Translations under genes and position numbers: made by a program
The notes under the pieces: generated by a model
Databases searched by the model: none
Seen by the model: the letters and a program-made list of their open reading frames with translations, nothing else
What the model was told of the DNA's origin: nothing
Assembly: GCA_937875605.1 (NCBI GenBank)
Contig: CALLXZ010000528.1
Location: forward strand, 1-11,427
DNA length: 11,427 nt
Reading direction: 5' to 3'
DNA from: an uncultured Moheibacter sp.
GTDB taxonomy: Bacteria; Bacteroidota; Bacteroidia; Flavobacteriales; Weeksellaceae
In this document: piece after piece, positions 1-7,821 of the stretch
Numbering within the stretch: position 1 is the stretch's first letter
How the letters are laid out: each line of letters starts with the position of its first letter

Positions 1-15
1 TAACCAAATATAGAT

Positions 16-23
16 TAATTTTG
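16..23 (+). promoter_or_regulatory. Bacteroidota -7 promoter element before mutS2
   Basis: TAATTTTG fits the Bacteroidota -7 consensus TAnnTTTG and ends 5 bases before the mutS2 ATG. Transcription would begin at or next to the start codon, giving a leaderless or nearly leaderless mRNA. The -33 element would lie outside the window, so only half of the promoter can be seen. Confidence 0.5.
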
Positions 24-28
24 TGCCA

Positions 29-2176
29 ATGCAGGTATCTGAACAAACTTTAAATGACTTGGAATTTCCAAAAATTTTGGAAAAAATAGCCGAATTAGCT
101 TTTAACGAACGAACTTCTCAAATCATTCTTGATTTGAAACCGTATGAAGAAATACCTTATCTTCAACAAGATTTGAAAACCACAAACGAATATCTTTCCA
201 GTTTTCAAAGTGGTAACCGAATTCCCTTTTCGGAGTTTTATCACATGAAAGATTTTCTCCCGCGATTGGAAATTGAGAATTATTATTTAAACGCAGAACA
301 ATTCTTTCAAATAAAATCAAACTCACTACAAGTCAAAGAAATAACGAAGTTTATTTCAGGTTTTGCTGAATATTATCCTGAACTGAATTCTTTGGTTTCG
401 GAAGTGATTTATGAGAAAGAAATTGTAAAAGAAATTGATGGAGTTTTTAATCGTCATGGGGAAATAAAAGATGACGCGAGTCCGGAACTTTTTACCATTC
501 GCAGACAGATGAAACAAGTCTCTGCCCGGATTTCTGAATTATTTAAAAAATCAATTACTCATAATCTTGCTTTTTTAGATGATATCCGCGAAACGGTGGT
601 AGATGACAAACGCGTTCTCGCTGTAAATTCTGCTATGCGAAAACGAGTTAAAGGCAGGTTTTTAGGAACCTCTAAAACAGGTTCTATCTCTTTCATAGAA
701 CCGGAAAGTGTTCAAAAACCGAATCGTGAATTAGAAGAATTAAAGGAAGAAGAAGGCAAAGAAATCATCCGTATTTTACGAAATCTGACTTCAATTATTG
801 CTGTTCATAAAGATTTATTGGAATCGTATGAAGAGCTTTTGGAGTATTTGGATTTTACACAAGCTAAGGCACAGTTTGCACTAAAAATTCAGGCAACGCT
901 TCCTAAAATTAAGGATGATAAGATTCTGAATTTGATTGACGCTTACCATCCTTTGCTTTTTCTTTCCAATTCGGAGAAAAAGCTGAAGACGATTCCGCAA
1001 ACCTTGAAATTGGATAAAGACCAAAGAATAATCATCATTTCCGGACCCAATGCCGGTGGAAAAAGTATCACGCTTAAAGCCATTGGTTTAAATCAATTGA
1101 TGATTCAGAGCGGGATTTTAATTCCGGTTCATCCTCAATCGGAAATCGGGTTTTTTGATAAAATTTTTACAGACATAGGCGATAATCAATCCATTGAAAA
1201 TCAATTAAGCACTTATAGTTATCGTTTAAAACAAATGTCGTATTTCATTCGAAATGTGAATGAAGGAACTATTTTGTTGGTAGATGAGTTTGGTACAGGT
1301 TCCGATCCTGAATTGGGAGGAGCACTTGCTGAAGTTTTTTTTGAAGAATTTTATGAACGCAAAGCTTTTGGCATTTTTACGACTCATTACACCAACATCA
1401 AAATTGCTGCTGAAAATCTACCCGAAGCAATCAATGCCAGTATGCTTTTTGATGAAAAATCTTTGAATCCTTTATACAAATTAGAGATTGGTCAGGCGGG
1501 AAGCTCGTTTACATTTGAAGTAGCGGAAAAGAATAAAATCCCGTTTCGGTTGATTAATCGAGCAAAAAAGAAAGTAGAGCAGGATAAAGTTCGTTTGGAT
1601 AAAACCATTTTAAAACTTCAACAGGAGAAATTTGAAATTCAGAAAACCAAAAATCAGGTGGAAGAATTAAAACAAAATTCTGCCGAGCAGAGCAAAGAAT
1701 TGGAAAGTACCAATGAAAAAATCCGTGAAAAGTTAGTGGATTTTCAGCAGTTGTATGATAACGAGCTGAAATCCCTACAAGTAGGGAAGAAGATGAATGA
1801 ATGGGCCGACGATTATTTGAAATCGAAAAACAAGAAAAAGTTAATCGGTGATTTTCTGAAATGGGTGGAAATAGAGAATTCAAAGAAAGCAGAAACAGTT
1901 GTTGTTGAAAAACAAAAAGAAAAAGTTGTTCAGAAAGAAATCAAAAATGAATTGAGGAAAAACAAGAAAAACATTCAGATAGAACAACAAAAAATAGAAG
2001 AAAAAAAGAAAGTTGAAATTCAAAAATCGATTGATAATTTGAACAAAGGAGATAGGGTGAAGTTGAAAGATAGCAACAGTGTTGCGACAGTTGAGAAAAT
2101 CGAAGGCAAATCAATTCTGTTAAATTATGGTCAATTTACAGCAAAAGTTTCTATATTTGAGGTCATTAAAATTTAA
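29..2176 (+). CDS. mutS2: MutS2-family ATPase lacking the Smr nuclease domain
   Basis: A 715-residue MutS2-type DNA-binding ATPase. The family acts on branched DNA and recombination intermediates and, in some bacteria, in rescue of collided ribosomes. Visible features are the N-terminal helical MutS2 region, Walker A GPNAGGKS (residues 339-346), the signature segment with DNQSIENQLSTY, Walker B ILLVDE (415-420) followed by FGTGSDPE, and a long Lys/Glu-rich coiled coil from about residue 500 to 660. A small SH3-like GDRVKL segment covers the last 45 residues. Firmicute MutS2 proteins continue into a C-terminal Smr endonuclease domain; here the protein stops at the SH3-like part. I chose the ATG at 29 (MQVSEQTLNDLEF) over the in-frame GTG at 23 because that GTG begins on the last base of the -7 box. 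The next gene starts 13 bases downstream. Confidence 0.93.
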   Translation: MQVSEQTLNDLEFPKILEKIAELAFNERTSQIILDLKPYEEIPYLQQDLKTTNEYLSSFQSGNRIPFSEFYHMKDFLPRLEIENYYLNAEQFFQIKSNSLQVKEITKFISGFAEYYPELNSLVSEVIYEKEIVKEIDGVFNRHGEIKDDASPELFTIRRQMKQVSARISELFKKSITHNLAFLDDIRETVVDDKRVLAVNSAMRKRVKGRFLGTSKTGSISFIEPESVQKPNRELEELKEEEGKEIIRILRNLTSIIAVHKDLLESYEELLEYLDFTQAKAQFALKIQATLPKIKDDKILNLIDAYHPLLFLSNSEKKLKTIPQTLKLDKDQRIIIISGPNAGGKSITLKAIGLNQLMIQSGILIPVHPQSEIGFFDKIFTDIGDNQSIENQLSTYSYRLKQMSYFIRNVNEGTILLVDEFGTGSDPELGGALAEVFFEEFYERKAFGIFTTHYTNIKIAAENLPEAINASMLFDEKSLNPLYKLEIGQAGSSFTFEVAEKNKIPFRLINRAKKKVEQDKVRLDKTILKLQQEKFEIQKTKNQVEELKQNSAEQSKELESTNEKIREKLVDFQQLYDNELKSLQVGKKMNEWADDYLKSKNKKKLIGDFLKWVEIENSKKAETVVVEKQKEKVVQKEIKNELRKNKKNIQIEQQKIEEKKKVEIQKSIDNLNKGDRVKLKDSNSVATVEKIEGKSILLNYGQFTAKVSIFEVIKI
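2152..2159 (+). promoter_or_regulatory. possible -7 element for the S8 peptidase gene
   Basis: TATATTTG matches TAnnTTTG inside the 3' end of mutS2, 30 bases before the peptidase ATG. No TTG -33 element is seen at the usual spacing, so the peptidase may instead be co-transcribed with mutS2. Confidence 0.3.
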
Positions 2177-2189
2177 AAATAAAGGGTAA

Positions 2190-4175
2190 ATGAAAAAAAA
2201 TGTACTTTTAGCTGCCTTTTTGGTCGGTATTTTTGTAAATGCTCAAGAAAAGGTAAATAAAGCCGAACTGCAAAAGATAGCAGAAGAAGCACAGCTTAAA
2301 TACGACGAAGCAAAAGCGTATGAACAAGCAAATTTGAAAAATGTCCATAACTTTCCAGAAGATGTTTCTTATGAAGGTGTAAATTCTTTAGGAATTCATG
2401 AGTATTTATCGATAGATAGTCAGTCACAGATCAATTCTATGAATTCAGATTATCTTTATAATAATACGATTCCGGGTGTTGAGGTAACAGGTTCAGGACT
2501 TCAAGCCTATATTTGGGATGGGGGAGCAATCCGAACGACTCATCAGGAGTTTGAGGGAAGAGCTACTAACATTGAGACTTCTAGCCCTAATCATTACCAT
2601 GCTACACCAGTTGCGGGTGTAATTGTAGGTGCCGGTATTAACGCAGCTTCAAAAGGAATTGCATATCAGGCAAATGTGAAGGGTTATAATTTCACAAATA
2701 ACTTAACAGAAATATCCAACGAATCTCAGAATACTAACAACAGTGAGTATATGATTTCTAATCATTCTTATGGATCCTTAACTGGCTGGTATGTAAATAA
2801 TTCAGGAGTATGGTATTGGTATGGTTATCCTCATATATCTGAAACAGAATCTGTTTTGTTTGGTCTTTATACATCAACTGACGCTAGTTGGGATAATATT
2901 GCTTATAATGCTCCTCAACACAGTATGTTTAAATCTTCAGGAAATAACCGTACAGAAGGACCAAATGAAATTGTAGATCATTATGTTTATGATGAAAATA
3001 GGCAATGGGTATTAGTATCTGGTGTTTCACGTCCAAAAGACTGCACAACACAAGGAGGATTTGACTGTATTTCTTATGCTGGTTCAGTTGCTAAAAATAT
3101 TATTCTCGTAGGAGCTATCAATCCGATTGGAGGAGACGGTCGTTATCAAAACCCGTCAAATGTTGTTCCAACTTGGTTTACAAGTTTTGGACCTACGGAT
3201 GACGGTAGGATTAAACCGGATATTACGGCTATTGGTTTAAATGTAGTTTCACCTACTCATACCACTGACACAGGTTATGGACCAAGCTCTGGGACTTCCT
3301 TTTCATCTCCTGCTGCTGCCGGGGTTGGATTACTTTTACAACAAGTTAAAAACGAATTGGACGGAGGATACTTACGCTCGGATATGATGAAAGCTTTATT
3401 AACTCACACCGCTTTCGAATCAGGAAGCACTTTAGGTCCTGATTATCGTTTTGGATATGGTTTGATAAATGCTTTTGGAGCTGCCGAAACACTATTAAAT
3501 GTAAATGAAAATTCTTATACGCGTGATACAGCTATCAGCAATGGAGGAACTTACACAATCGATGTTGTAGCTACAGGAGATGAGCCTTTAAAAGCCTCAA
3601 TTGCGTGGTTAGATCCGGCAGGAACTCCACTTCCTGATCTTGTTCTGAATGATAGAACACCTATGTTAGTTAACGATTTGGATTTGAGAGTTGCAAACGG
3701 AGGAACTACTTATTTCCCTTGGAAATTAGATCCTGCAACGCCAACAGCTGCTGCTACACAAGGTGATAATATCGTGGACAACGTAGAACAAGTTTTCATT
3801 GAAAATCCAGTTGCAGGACAAACCTACACCGTTACAGTAAATCATAAAGGAACATTGGTAAACGGTTCTCAGAACTTTGCTTTTATTGTGACGGGAGTCG
3901 AGTCAGTGATGAGCACTGCCGAAATGGACTTGAATAAAGTAGTAACGATGTATCCAAATCCAGTTGTTGACAATTTGAATTTCCAAGTGGATAAACAATT
4001 GAAAAATGCACAAGTAAAAGTCTTCAATCAAATGGGCCAAATTGTTTATACCGATAAATTTGATTCGTTGAAAAACAAACAAACGATTGATTTTAAATCA
4101 TTCCCTTCCGGAACGTATATGGTTTATATCAAATCAGATGAAGGAACCATCACTAAAAAGATTATCAAAAAATAA
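2190..4175 (+). CDS. Secreted S8 subtilisin-like serine protease with T9SS type A sorting domain
   Basis: A 661-residue exported protease. Residues 1-18 are a Sec signal peptide, with likely cleavage at VNA/QEK. The catalytic triad is visible: Asp110 in AYIWDGG, His137 in HATPVAG and Ser370 in GTSFSSPAAAG. The probable oxyanion Asn is N252 in SSGNN. Cys285 and Cys293 sit close enough to form a disulfide. Residues about 440-570 (AWLDPAGTP, LVNDLDLRV, NNVEQ-like NVEQVFI) match the beta-sandwich that follows the catalytic domain in KP-43-like subtilases. Residues about 586-661 (MYPNPVVDNL, then VKVFNQMGQIVY and FPSGTYMVYI) are a Por/T9SS type A C-terminal sorting domain, so the protein should cross the outer membrane by type IX secretion. 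There is little room for a classical inhibitory propeptide. The mutS2 stop lies 13 bases upstream, and a terminator follows. Confidence 0.95.
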   Translation: MKKNVLLAAFLVGIFVNAQEKVNKAELQKIAEEAQLKYDEAKAYEQANLKNVHNFPEDVSYEGVNSLGIHEYLSIDSQSQINSMNSDYLYNNTIPGVEVTGSGLQAYIWDGGAIRTTHQEFEGRATNIETSSPNHYHATPVAGVIVGAGINAASKGIAYQANVKGYNFTNNLTEISNESQNTNNSEYMISNHSYGSLTGWYVNNSGVWYWYGYPHISETESVLFGLYTSTDASWDNIAYNAPQHSMFKSSGNNRTEGPNEIVDHYVYDENRQWVLVSGVSRPKDCTTQGGFDCISYAGSVAKNIILVGAINPIGGDGRYQNPSNVVPTWFTSFGPTDDGRIKPDITAIGLNVVSPTHTTDTGYGPSSGTSFSSPAAAGVGLLLQQVKNELDGGYLRSDMMKALLTHTAFESGSTLGPDYRFGYGLINAFGAAETLLNVNENSYTRDTAISNGGTYTIDVVATGDEPLKASIAWLDPAGTPLPDLVLNDRTPMLVNDLDLRVANGGTTYFPWKLDPATPTAAATQGDNIVDNVEQVFIENPVAGQTYTVTVNHKGTLVNGSQNFAFIVTGVESVMSTAEMDLNKVVTMYPNPVVDNLNFQVDKQLKNAQVKVFNQMGQIVYTDKFDSLKNKQTIDFKSFPSGTYMVYIKSDEGTITKKIIKK

Positions 4176-4202
4176 TCGATTTAGTAATTGATAATAAAAA
4201 TG

Positions 4203-4227
4203 AAAGCCCGGTAAATCCGGGCTTTTT
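4203..4227. terminator. Intrinsic terminator shared by two convergent operons
   Basis: AAAGCCCGG (4203-4211), loop TAAAT, CCGGGCTTT (4217-4225), then further T residues. It forms a 9-bp perfect stem 27 bases after the peptidase stop. It also lies 13 bases past the DUF6048 stop on the other strand, where the flank reads as a shorter T-rich run, so it probably serves both directions. Confidence 0.9.
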
Positions 4228-4240
4228 ATTTCATTTGTTT

Positions 4241-4960
4241 TTAGAACAATTTATACGTAATTCCCCAAAATACACTAAAATTGATAGGACCTATGTCTTT
4301 CCCATATCCGGGAATGATCAACGGATCCAATCCTTCTTGTTTTTTACTTCCAATATAAATTTCCGGGCGGATGGAAACATCTGCATAAAAATTCTGAATT
4401 AATCTAACCCTTGCTCCACCTAAAATTTCTACCCAATAAGCACTCACATTTGCTGCGGGAAAACTTCCATATTCGTCCACCTGATTATTTGAAACCCGTA
4501 TTGGATATTGATTTACGGTTTGTTGATAAGCCGAATAAGCAAAACGCATTCCGGTATAAAAACCATTCGAAGCATCTTCATAATCTTGGGATATGAACCA
4601 GTTGAAACCCAATTTAAAATAAAGTCCGTTTACATCTATGTCCCAATCCAATTCATCATAGCGATTTTTTTCATATCCAACTTCCGCCACGGCATTCCAC
4701 TTTTTATGCACTTTATAAGAAATAACCGCCTGACCACCTTGTTTATCGGTAAAAGCAGACATAATCGGATTGAATATATCAACACCGACGAACAAATTCC
4801 CCGTTCTTTTTTTAGGTTTTAAAATACTGTCAGTAACAGCTTGGGTTTCGGTTACGATCGTTTTCGCATCAATGGCAATCGAATCTTCTTGTGCCATTAG
4901 TGGAACAGCACCAAAGTTAATTGCTGCTAAGCCGAATATATAAATTGGTAGTCGTTTCAT
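4241..4960 (-). CDS. DUF6048 family outer-membrane-like protein
   Basis: A 239-residue protein with a signal peptide (cleavage near PLMAQ/ED). A Ser/Thr/Lys linker to about residue 52 is followed by alternating hydrophobic and polar strands rich in Tyr, Trp and Phe (LFVGVDIF, YFKLGFNWFIS, GFYTGMRFAYSAYQ, VFWGITYKLF). The chain ends in Phe, as many outer-membrane beta-barrels do. I recognise it as DUF6048, a Bacteroidota family of unknown function, from its sequence and its place next to the DUF6452 gene and rlmD. Its start overlaps the DUF6452 gene by 44 bp; the signal peptide begins right at this ATG, which supports the overlap. Translation is probably coupled. The beta-barrel assignment is inferred from the strand pattern. 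Confidence 0.85.
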   Translation of the reverse strand: MKRLPIYIFGLAAINFGAVPLMAQEDSIAIDAKTIVTETQAVTDSILKPKKRTGNLFVGVDIFNPIMSAFTDKQGGQAVISYKVHKKWNAVAEVGYEKNRYDELDWDIDVNGLYFKLGFNWFISQDYEDASNGFYTGMRFAYSAYQQTVNQYPIRVSNNQVDEYGSFPAANVSAYWVEILGGARVRLIQNFYADVSIRPEIYIGSKKQEGLDPLIIPGYGKDIGPINFSVFWGITYKLF

Positions 4961-5402
4961 CTGTTAAAACATTTGATTCTGATGGATCTATCGCTTGAAA
5001 ATGGTTGAAAGTAGAAGTATAACTCAAATTTTCATACGTGATTCTAAAGCCACAAGCTTTGGATACATATTCGGATTTTGTTGTATAATTCACCGTTAAA
5101 ATATCGGATTCAGGGTTGCTTCCGCGTTTGATTCGGAAAAAAGTCTGCGAATCATCTAATCCGCCCAATGGCAATTTCACACTGTCCGTAAGGGTTTTGG
5201 GCAAAACTATAACCGCATCGTTAAATTCGATATTGGTTGCACTTTCAATCGTAAGCGAATCCCTTAAATTTTCCGTTCCCAGATTATTTCTGAAAACCAC
5301 CGTTAGATACGGGGTTCCTTCTCCCACACAAACATCGTCTTCCTCACAAGAAACCGCAAAAATTCCGCTGAAAATTATAACGGCAAAAATTAACTTCTTC
5401 AT
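4917..5402 (-). CDS. DUF6452 family lipoprotein
   Basis: A 161-residue protein with a lipoprotein signal (MKKLIFAVIIFSGIFAVSC, acylated Cys19). The Cys is followed by an acidic run, EEDD. In flavobacteria a run of acidic residues near the lipidated Cys can act as a surface export signal, so exposure on the cell surface is possible. The rest looks beta-rich (LTVVFRN, DAVIVLPK, FRITYENLSYTS) with two more cysteines, Cys25 and Cys116. I recognise the family as DUF6452, whose function is unknown. Its start overlaps the rlmD stop as ATGA, and its 3' end overlaps the DUF6048 gene, so the three genes form one operon. Confidence 0.85.
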   Translation of the reverse strand: MKKLIFAVIIFSGIFAVSCEEDDVCVGEGTPYLTVVFRNNLGTENLRDSLTIESATNIEFNDAVIVLPKTLTDSVKLPLGGLDDSQTFFRIKRGSNPESDILTVNYTTKSEYVSKACGFRITYENLSYTSTFNHFQAIDPSESNVLTDETTTNLYIRLSSN

Positions 5403-6823
5403 AATTTTGAATCAATTCGTTCCAAAAGTACAACATTTTCTACGTGATGCGTTTGCGGAAACATATCGACAGGACGAACTTTTTTTATTTCGTATTTTTC
5501 TTTCATCAATTCCAAATCGCGTGCTTGCGTAGCCGAATTACAACTGACATACACGATTTTTTCCGGATGAATTCTCAAAATGGTTTCCACTACATTTTTG
5601 TGCATTCCATCGCGTGGCGGATCGGTAATGATCACATCGGGCGTTCCGTTTTGAGCAATAAATTCGTCGGAAAAAATATCTTTCATATCACCGCAATAAA
5701 AATGACAGTTTTCAATTCTATTTCGTTCGGCATTCTCTTTCGCCGCATTTATGGCTTCCTGAACAGCTTCCACACCGATTACTTTTTTTGCTTTTTTGGA
5801 AACGAATTGTGCGATTGTCCCGGTTCCTGTGTACAAATCATACACCAGTTCATCGCCTTTTAATCCTGCAAAATCACGGGTTATTTTGTATAATTCATAG
5901 GCTTGTTCCGGATTGGTTTGGTAAAAACTTTTCGGACCGATTTTAAACTGCAAATCTTCCATTTCTTCCATGATGAAATCCTGACCGCTGTAAAGTTGTA
6001 CATCCAAATCATAGATGGAATCATTTCCTTTCGGATTTATTGCATATAAAAGCGAGACAATCTCTGGGAATTTTATTTTTAAATTTCCCAGAAAAGCTTC
6101 CCGTTTTGGCTGATCTTCCTTAAAAAACTGGACCAGAACCATAAATTCTCCTTTCTGATTGGAACGGATCATCAACGTGCGTAAAAAACCTTCCTGATTT
6201 TTCAAATCATAAAAATCATATTCATTTTCAATTGAAAAACGCTTGGCTTCCAGGCGAATCGCATTGGAAGGTTCCTTTTGTAGGTGACACTCTTCAATGT
6301 CCAGTACTTTGCTCCACTGTCCGGGAATATGAAATCCCAAAGCATTTCTGTTGTAGGTTTCTTCTGTATTTCGGACTTCTTCCAGCGTCAACCAACGGGA
6401 ATTGGAAAAGGTATATTCCAATTTATTTCGATAATAGTATTCGTTTGAAGAACCTAAAATTGGTGTGATATCCAAATTCTCAAACTTGCCAATGCGTGCC
6501 AGGTTGTTTTCTACTTCATTCTGTTTGAATCTCAACTGTGCATCATAACTCAAATTCTGCCATTTGCAACCGCCACATACACCAAAATGAATGCACTTGG
6601 GATCCACTCTGTACGCTGATTTTTGAAGTATTTCAACTGCTTTTCCTTCCAGATAACCCGACTTTTTTTTGTAAACCGAAACATGGACCACATCACCGGG
6701 AACGGCATCATGAATCAGTAGCGTCTTTCCATCCGGCGCTTTACCGATGGACACGCCTTTTGCGCCTGCCCTCAGTACTTCTACATTTTCAAGAAAGATA
6801 TCCTTTCGCTGTTTTCTTGCCAT
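5399..6823 (-). CDS. rlmD: 23S rRNA (uracil-1939-C5)-methyltransferase RlmD (RumA/TrmA family)
   Basis: A 474-residue SAM-dependent RNA m5U methyltransferase. Order of parts: an N-terminal TRAM domain (about residues 7-65); an iron-sulfur cluster motif C77-x5-C83-x2-C86 with the fourth Cys at C179; then a Rossmann methyltransferase domain with the SAM loop DLYTGTGTIAQF (329-340) and DPPRDGMH (401-408). The catalytic Cys428 is in YVSCNSATQARDL, and the general base Glu462 is in FPQTHHVENV. The whole RlmD set of residues is present. The start is placed at MARKQRKDIFLENV; an upstream in-frame ATG at 6895 would add 24 residues that cross the promoter element and resemble nothing in the family. 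The protein modifies U1939-type uridines in 23S rRNA in the cytosol. It leads an operon with the DUF6452 and DUF6048 genes. Related subfamilies (RlmCD, TrmA) are less likely given the cluster motif. Confidence 0.94.
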   Translation of the reverse strand: MARKQRKDIFLENVEVLRAGAKGVSIGKAPDGKTLLIHDAVPGDVVHVSVYKKKSGYLEGKAVEILQKSAYRVDPKCIHFGVCGGCKWQNLSYDAQLRFKQNEVENNLARIGKFENLDITPILGSSNEYYYRNKLEYTFSNSRWLTLEEVRNTEETYNRNALGFHIPGQWSKVLDIEECHLQKEPSNAIRLEAKRFSIENEYDFYDLKNQEGFLRTLMIRSNQKGEFMVLVQFFKEDQPKREAFLGNLKIKFPEIVSLLYAINPKGNDSIYDLDVQLYSGQDFIMEEMEDLQFKIGPKSFYQTNPEQAYELYKITRDFAGLKGDELVYDLYTGTGTIAQFVSKKAKKVIGVEAVQEAINAAKENAERNRIENCHFYCGDMKDIFSDEFIAQNGTPDVIITDPPRDGMHKNVVETILRIHPEKIVYVSCNSATQARDLELMKEKYEIKKVRPVDMFPQTHHVENVVLLERIDSKL

Positions 6824-6827
6824 GGAG

Positions 6828-6835
6828 CAAAGATA
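6828..6835 (-). promoter_or_regulatory. -7 promoter element of the rlmD operon
   Basis: On the minus strand this reads TATCTTTG, fitting TAnnTTTG, and it ends 4 bases before the rlmD ATG. As at mutS2, the transcript would be essentially leaderless. No clear TTG -33 box is present at about 20 bases, only TTA-type sequence. Confidence 0.5.
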
Positions 6836-6991
6836 GGATTTATCTGAAGTGAATTTAAGGAATGTTTGGTTAGGACATATTTTCCTGGATGGCAATTACA
6901 AATGTTTACAATTAATTAAAATTGTTTAATTTGTTGGCTTTAAATCTTTAAAGATAAATTCTGTCTCTATTTTATTTTTAAATTTAGTTCG

Positions 6992-6999
6992 TATATTTG
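6992..6999 (+). promoter_or_regulatory. -7 promoter element reading into the cassette array (Pc-like)
   Basis: TATATTTG fits TAnnTTTG. The first cassette junction (GTTAGCAGCA) begins 4 bases later at 7003, so transcription would start at or just inside it. This places an external promoter directly at the array entrance, as Pc does in integrons. A -33 TTG is not evident; the spacer region is T-rich. The role is inferred from position. Confidence 0.5.
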
Positions 7000-7031
7000 A
7001 TTGTTAGCAGCAAGTTTATCCGAACCGAACT

Positions 7032-7604
7032 ATGAAACAATTAATAACAACAATTTTTATTAGTTTATTGACAATGACGACTGTATCTTGTCAAAACAAA
7101 ACTAGTAAAGTGAAGTTTATTTCAGAAGAAATTGACGAACCAACCGAAATAAACCAACCGAAAAAATTCATATTGAAAGAGTTTACTGAAAATGCAGATT
7201 TTAAATATTCTAATCTCTCAAATATCGACGATAATATAAATGGAACTCGTTCAAATGAAAATCTAATTCCAATCTTTGAGCATAAAAATGGAAAATATAA
7301 TTACTACAAATTCATTGCGACTTTTAAAGGCTACAAATATTTAGCACCAGGAGACGAAGGTGAAAATGTTGGAATATTTCACGATATTTTAATAATCAAG
7401 ACTAACCAAAGCAATAATATAGAAGATGCCTATTTGTATACTTTAGAATGGGCAGAAGTTTCTTTACAATATGACTTACTTAAAAGCACAAATAAAAGTC
7501 AAAAACTTGAAAACGGCTTGGAAATAGAAAAACTAAATTTTAATAGAACTGTATCAGACGAAAAAGTTAAAGAAAAAGGAACGATATACTTGATGAATAA
7601 TTAA
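7032..7604 (+). CDS. Cassette 1: putative lipoprotein of unknown function
   Basis: A 190-residue protein with a lipoprotein signal peptide: Lys at 3, a hydrophobic stretch of residues 5-18, and lipobox TVSC with Cys20. After the Cys comes a charged, low-complexity linker (about 21-50, Glu/Lys/Pro/Thr). A compact alpha/beta-looking part then contains NYYKFIATFKGYKYLAPGDE and a run of hydrophobic strands up to residue 145. I do not recognise the family. The gene starts 29 bases inside cassette 1 and stops 4 bases before the closing inverted end, so it nearly fills its unit. It is the first gene behind the promoter at 6992 and so the one most likely to be expressed from it. Bases are more AT-rich than in the core genes to the left. 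Confidence 0.75.
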   Translation: MKQLITTIFISLLTMTTVSCQNKTSKVKFISEEIDEPTEINQPKKFILKEFTENADFKYSNLSNIDDNINGTRSNENLIPIFEHKNGKYNYYKFIATFKGYKYLAPGDEGENVGIFHDILIIKTNQSNNIEDAYLYTLEWAEVSLQYDLLKSTNKSQKLENGLEIEKLNFNRTVSDEKVKEKGTIYLMNN

Positions 7605-7608
7605 AACC

Positions 7609-7810
7609 TGCTGCTAACATCAGATTGGCGAAATGGCGGCTGAAACGCCAAAATCAAACTTCTCGCCTATTTTTCCGCCGAATGTGTTCCACATTCGCTC
7701 GAAAATTTGTAAGTTAGCTCTGTGGAAACACATCGGCTCACTATCGTACTAAATTGAACATCCGTCCAATTTAATCCGCCACTTCGCCAATCTGTTTCCC
7801 GTTAGCCGTA
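7609..7810 (+). repeat. Cassette repeat R1 (attC-like folded element)
   Basis: A 202-base element bounded by TGCTGCTAAC (end of cassette 1) and GTTAGCCGTA (start of cassette 2). Its outer arms AGATTGGCGAAATGGCGG (7622-7639) and CCGCCACTTCGCCAATCT (7776-7793) pair at 17 of 18 positions. Inside, CGAATGTG-TTC-CACATTCG (7679-7697) is an 8-bp hairpin with a 3-base loop, and a second copy of the 3' strand, CACATCGG (7729-7736), can compete for the same 5' strand. A right-hand hairpin TAAATTG/CAATTTA lies at 7750-7773. A 27-base stretch (7703-7729) is identical to R5. No gene was found here. Confidence 0.85.
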
Positions 7811-7821
7811 ATTTTATAACA

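Noticed and set aside
4411..6852. Several plus-strand open frames opposite the DUF6048, DUF6452 and rlmD genes
   Set aside because: They are antisense shadows of well-supported genes, with basic, Phe-rich translations lacking any recognisable domain.
6824..6895. Longer rlmD start at 6895
   Set aside because: The extra 24 residues read through the -7 box and do not resemble the family N-terminus; MARKQRKD at 6823 does.
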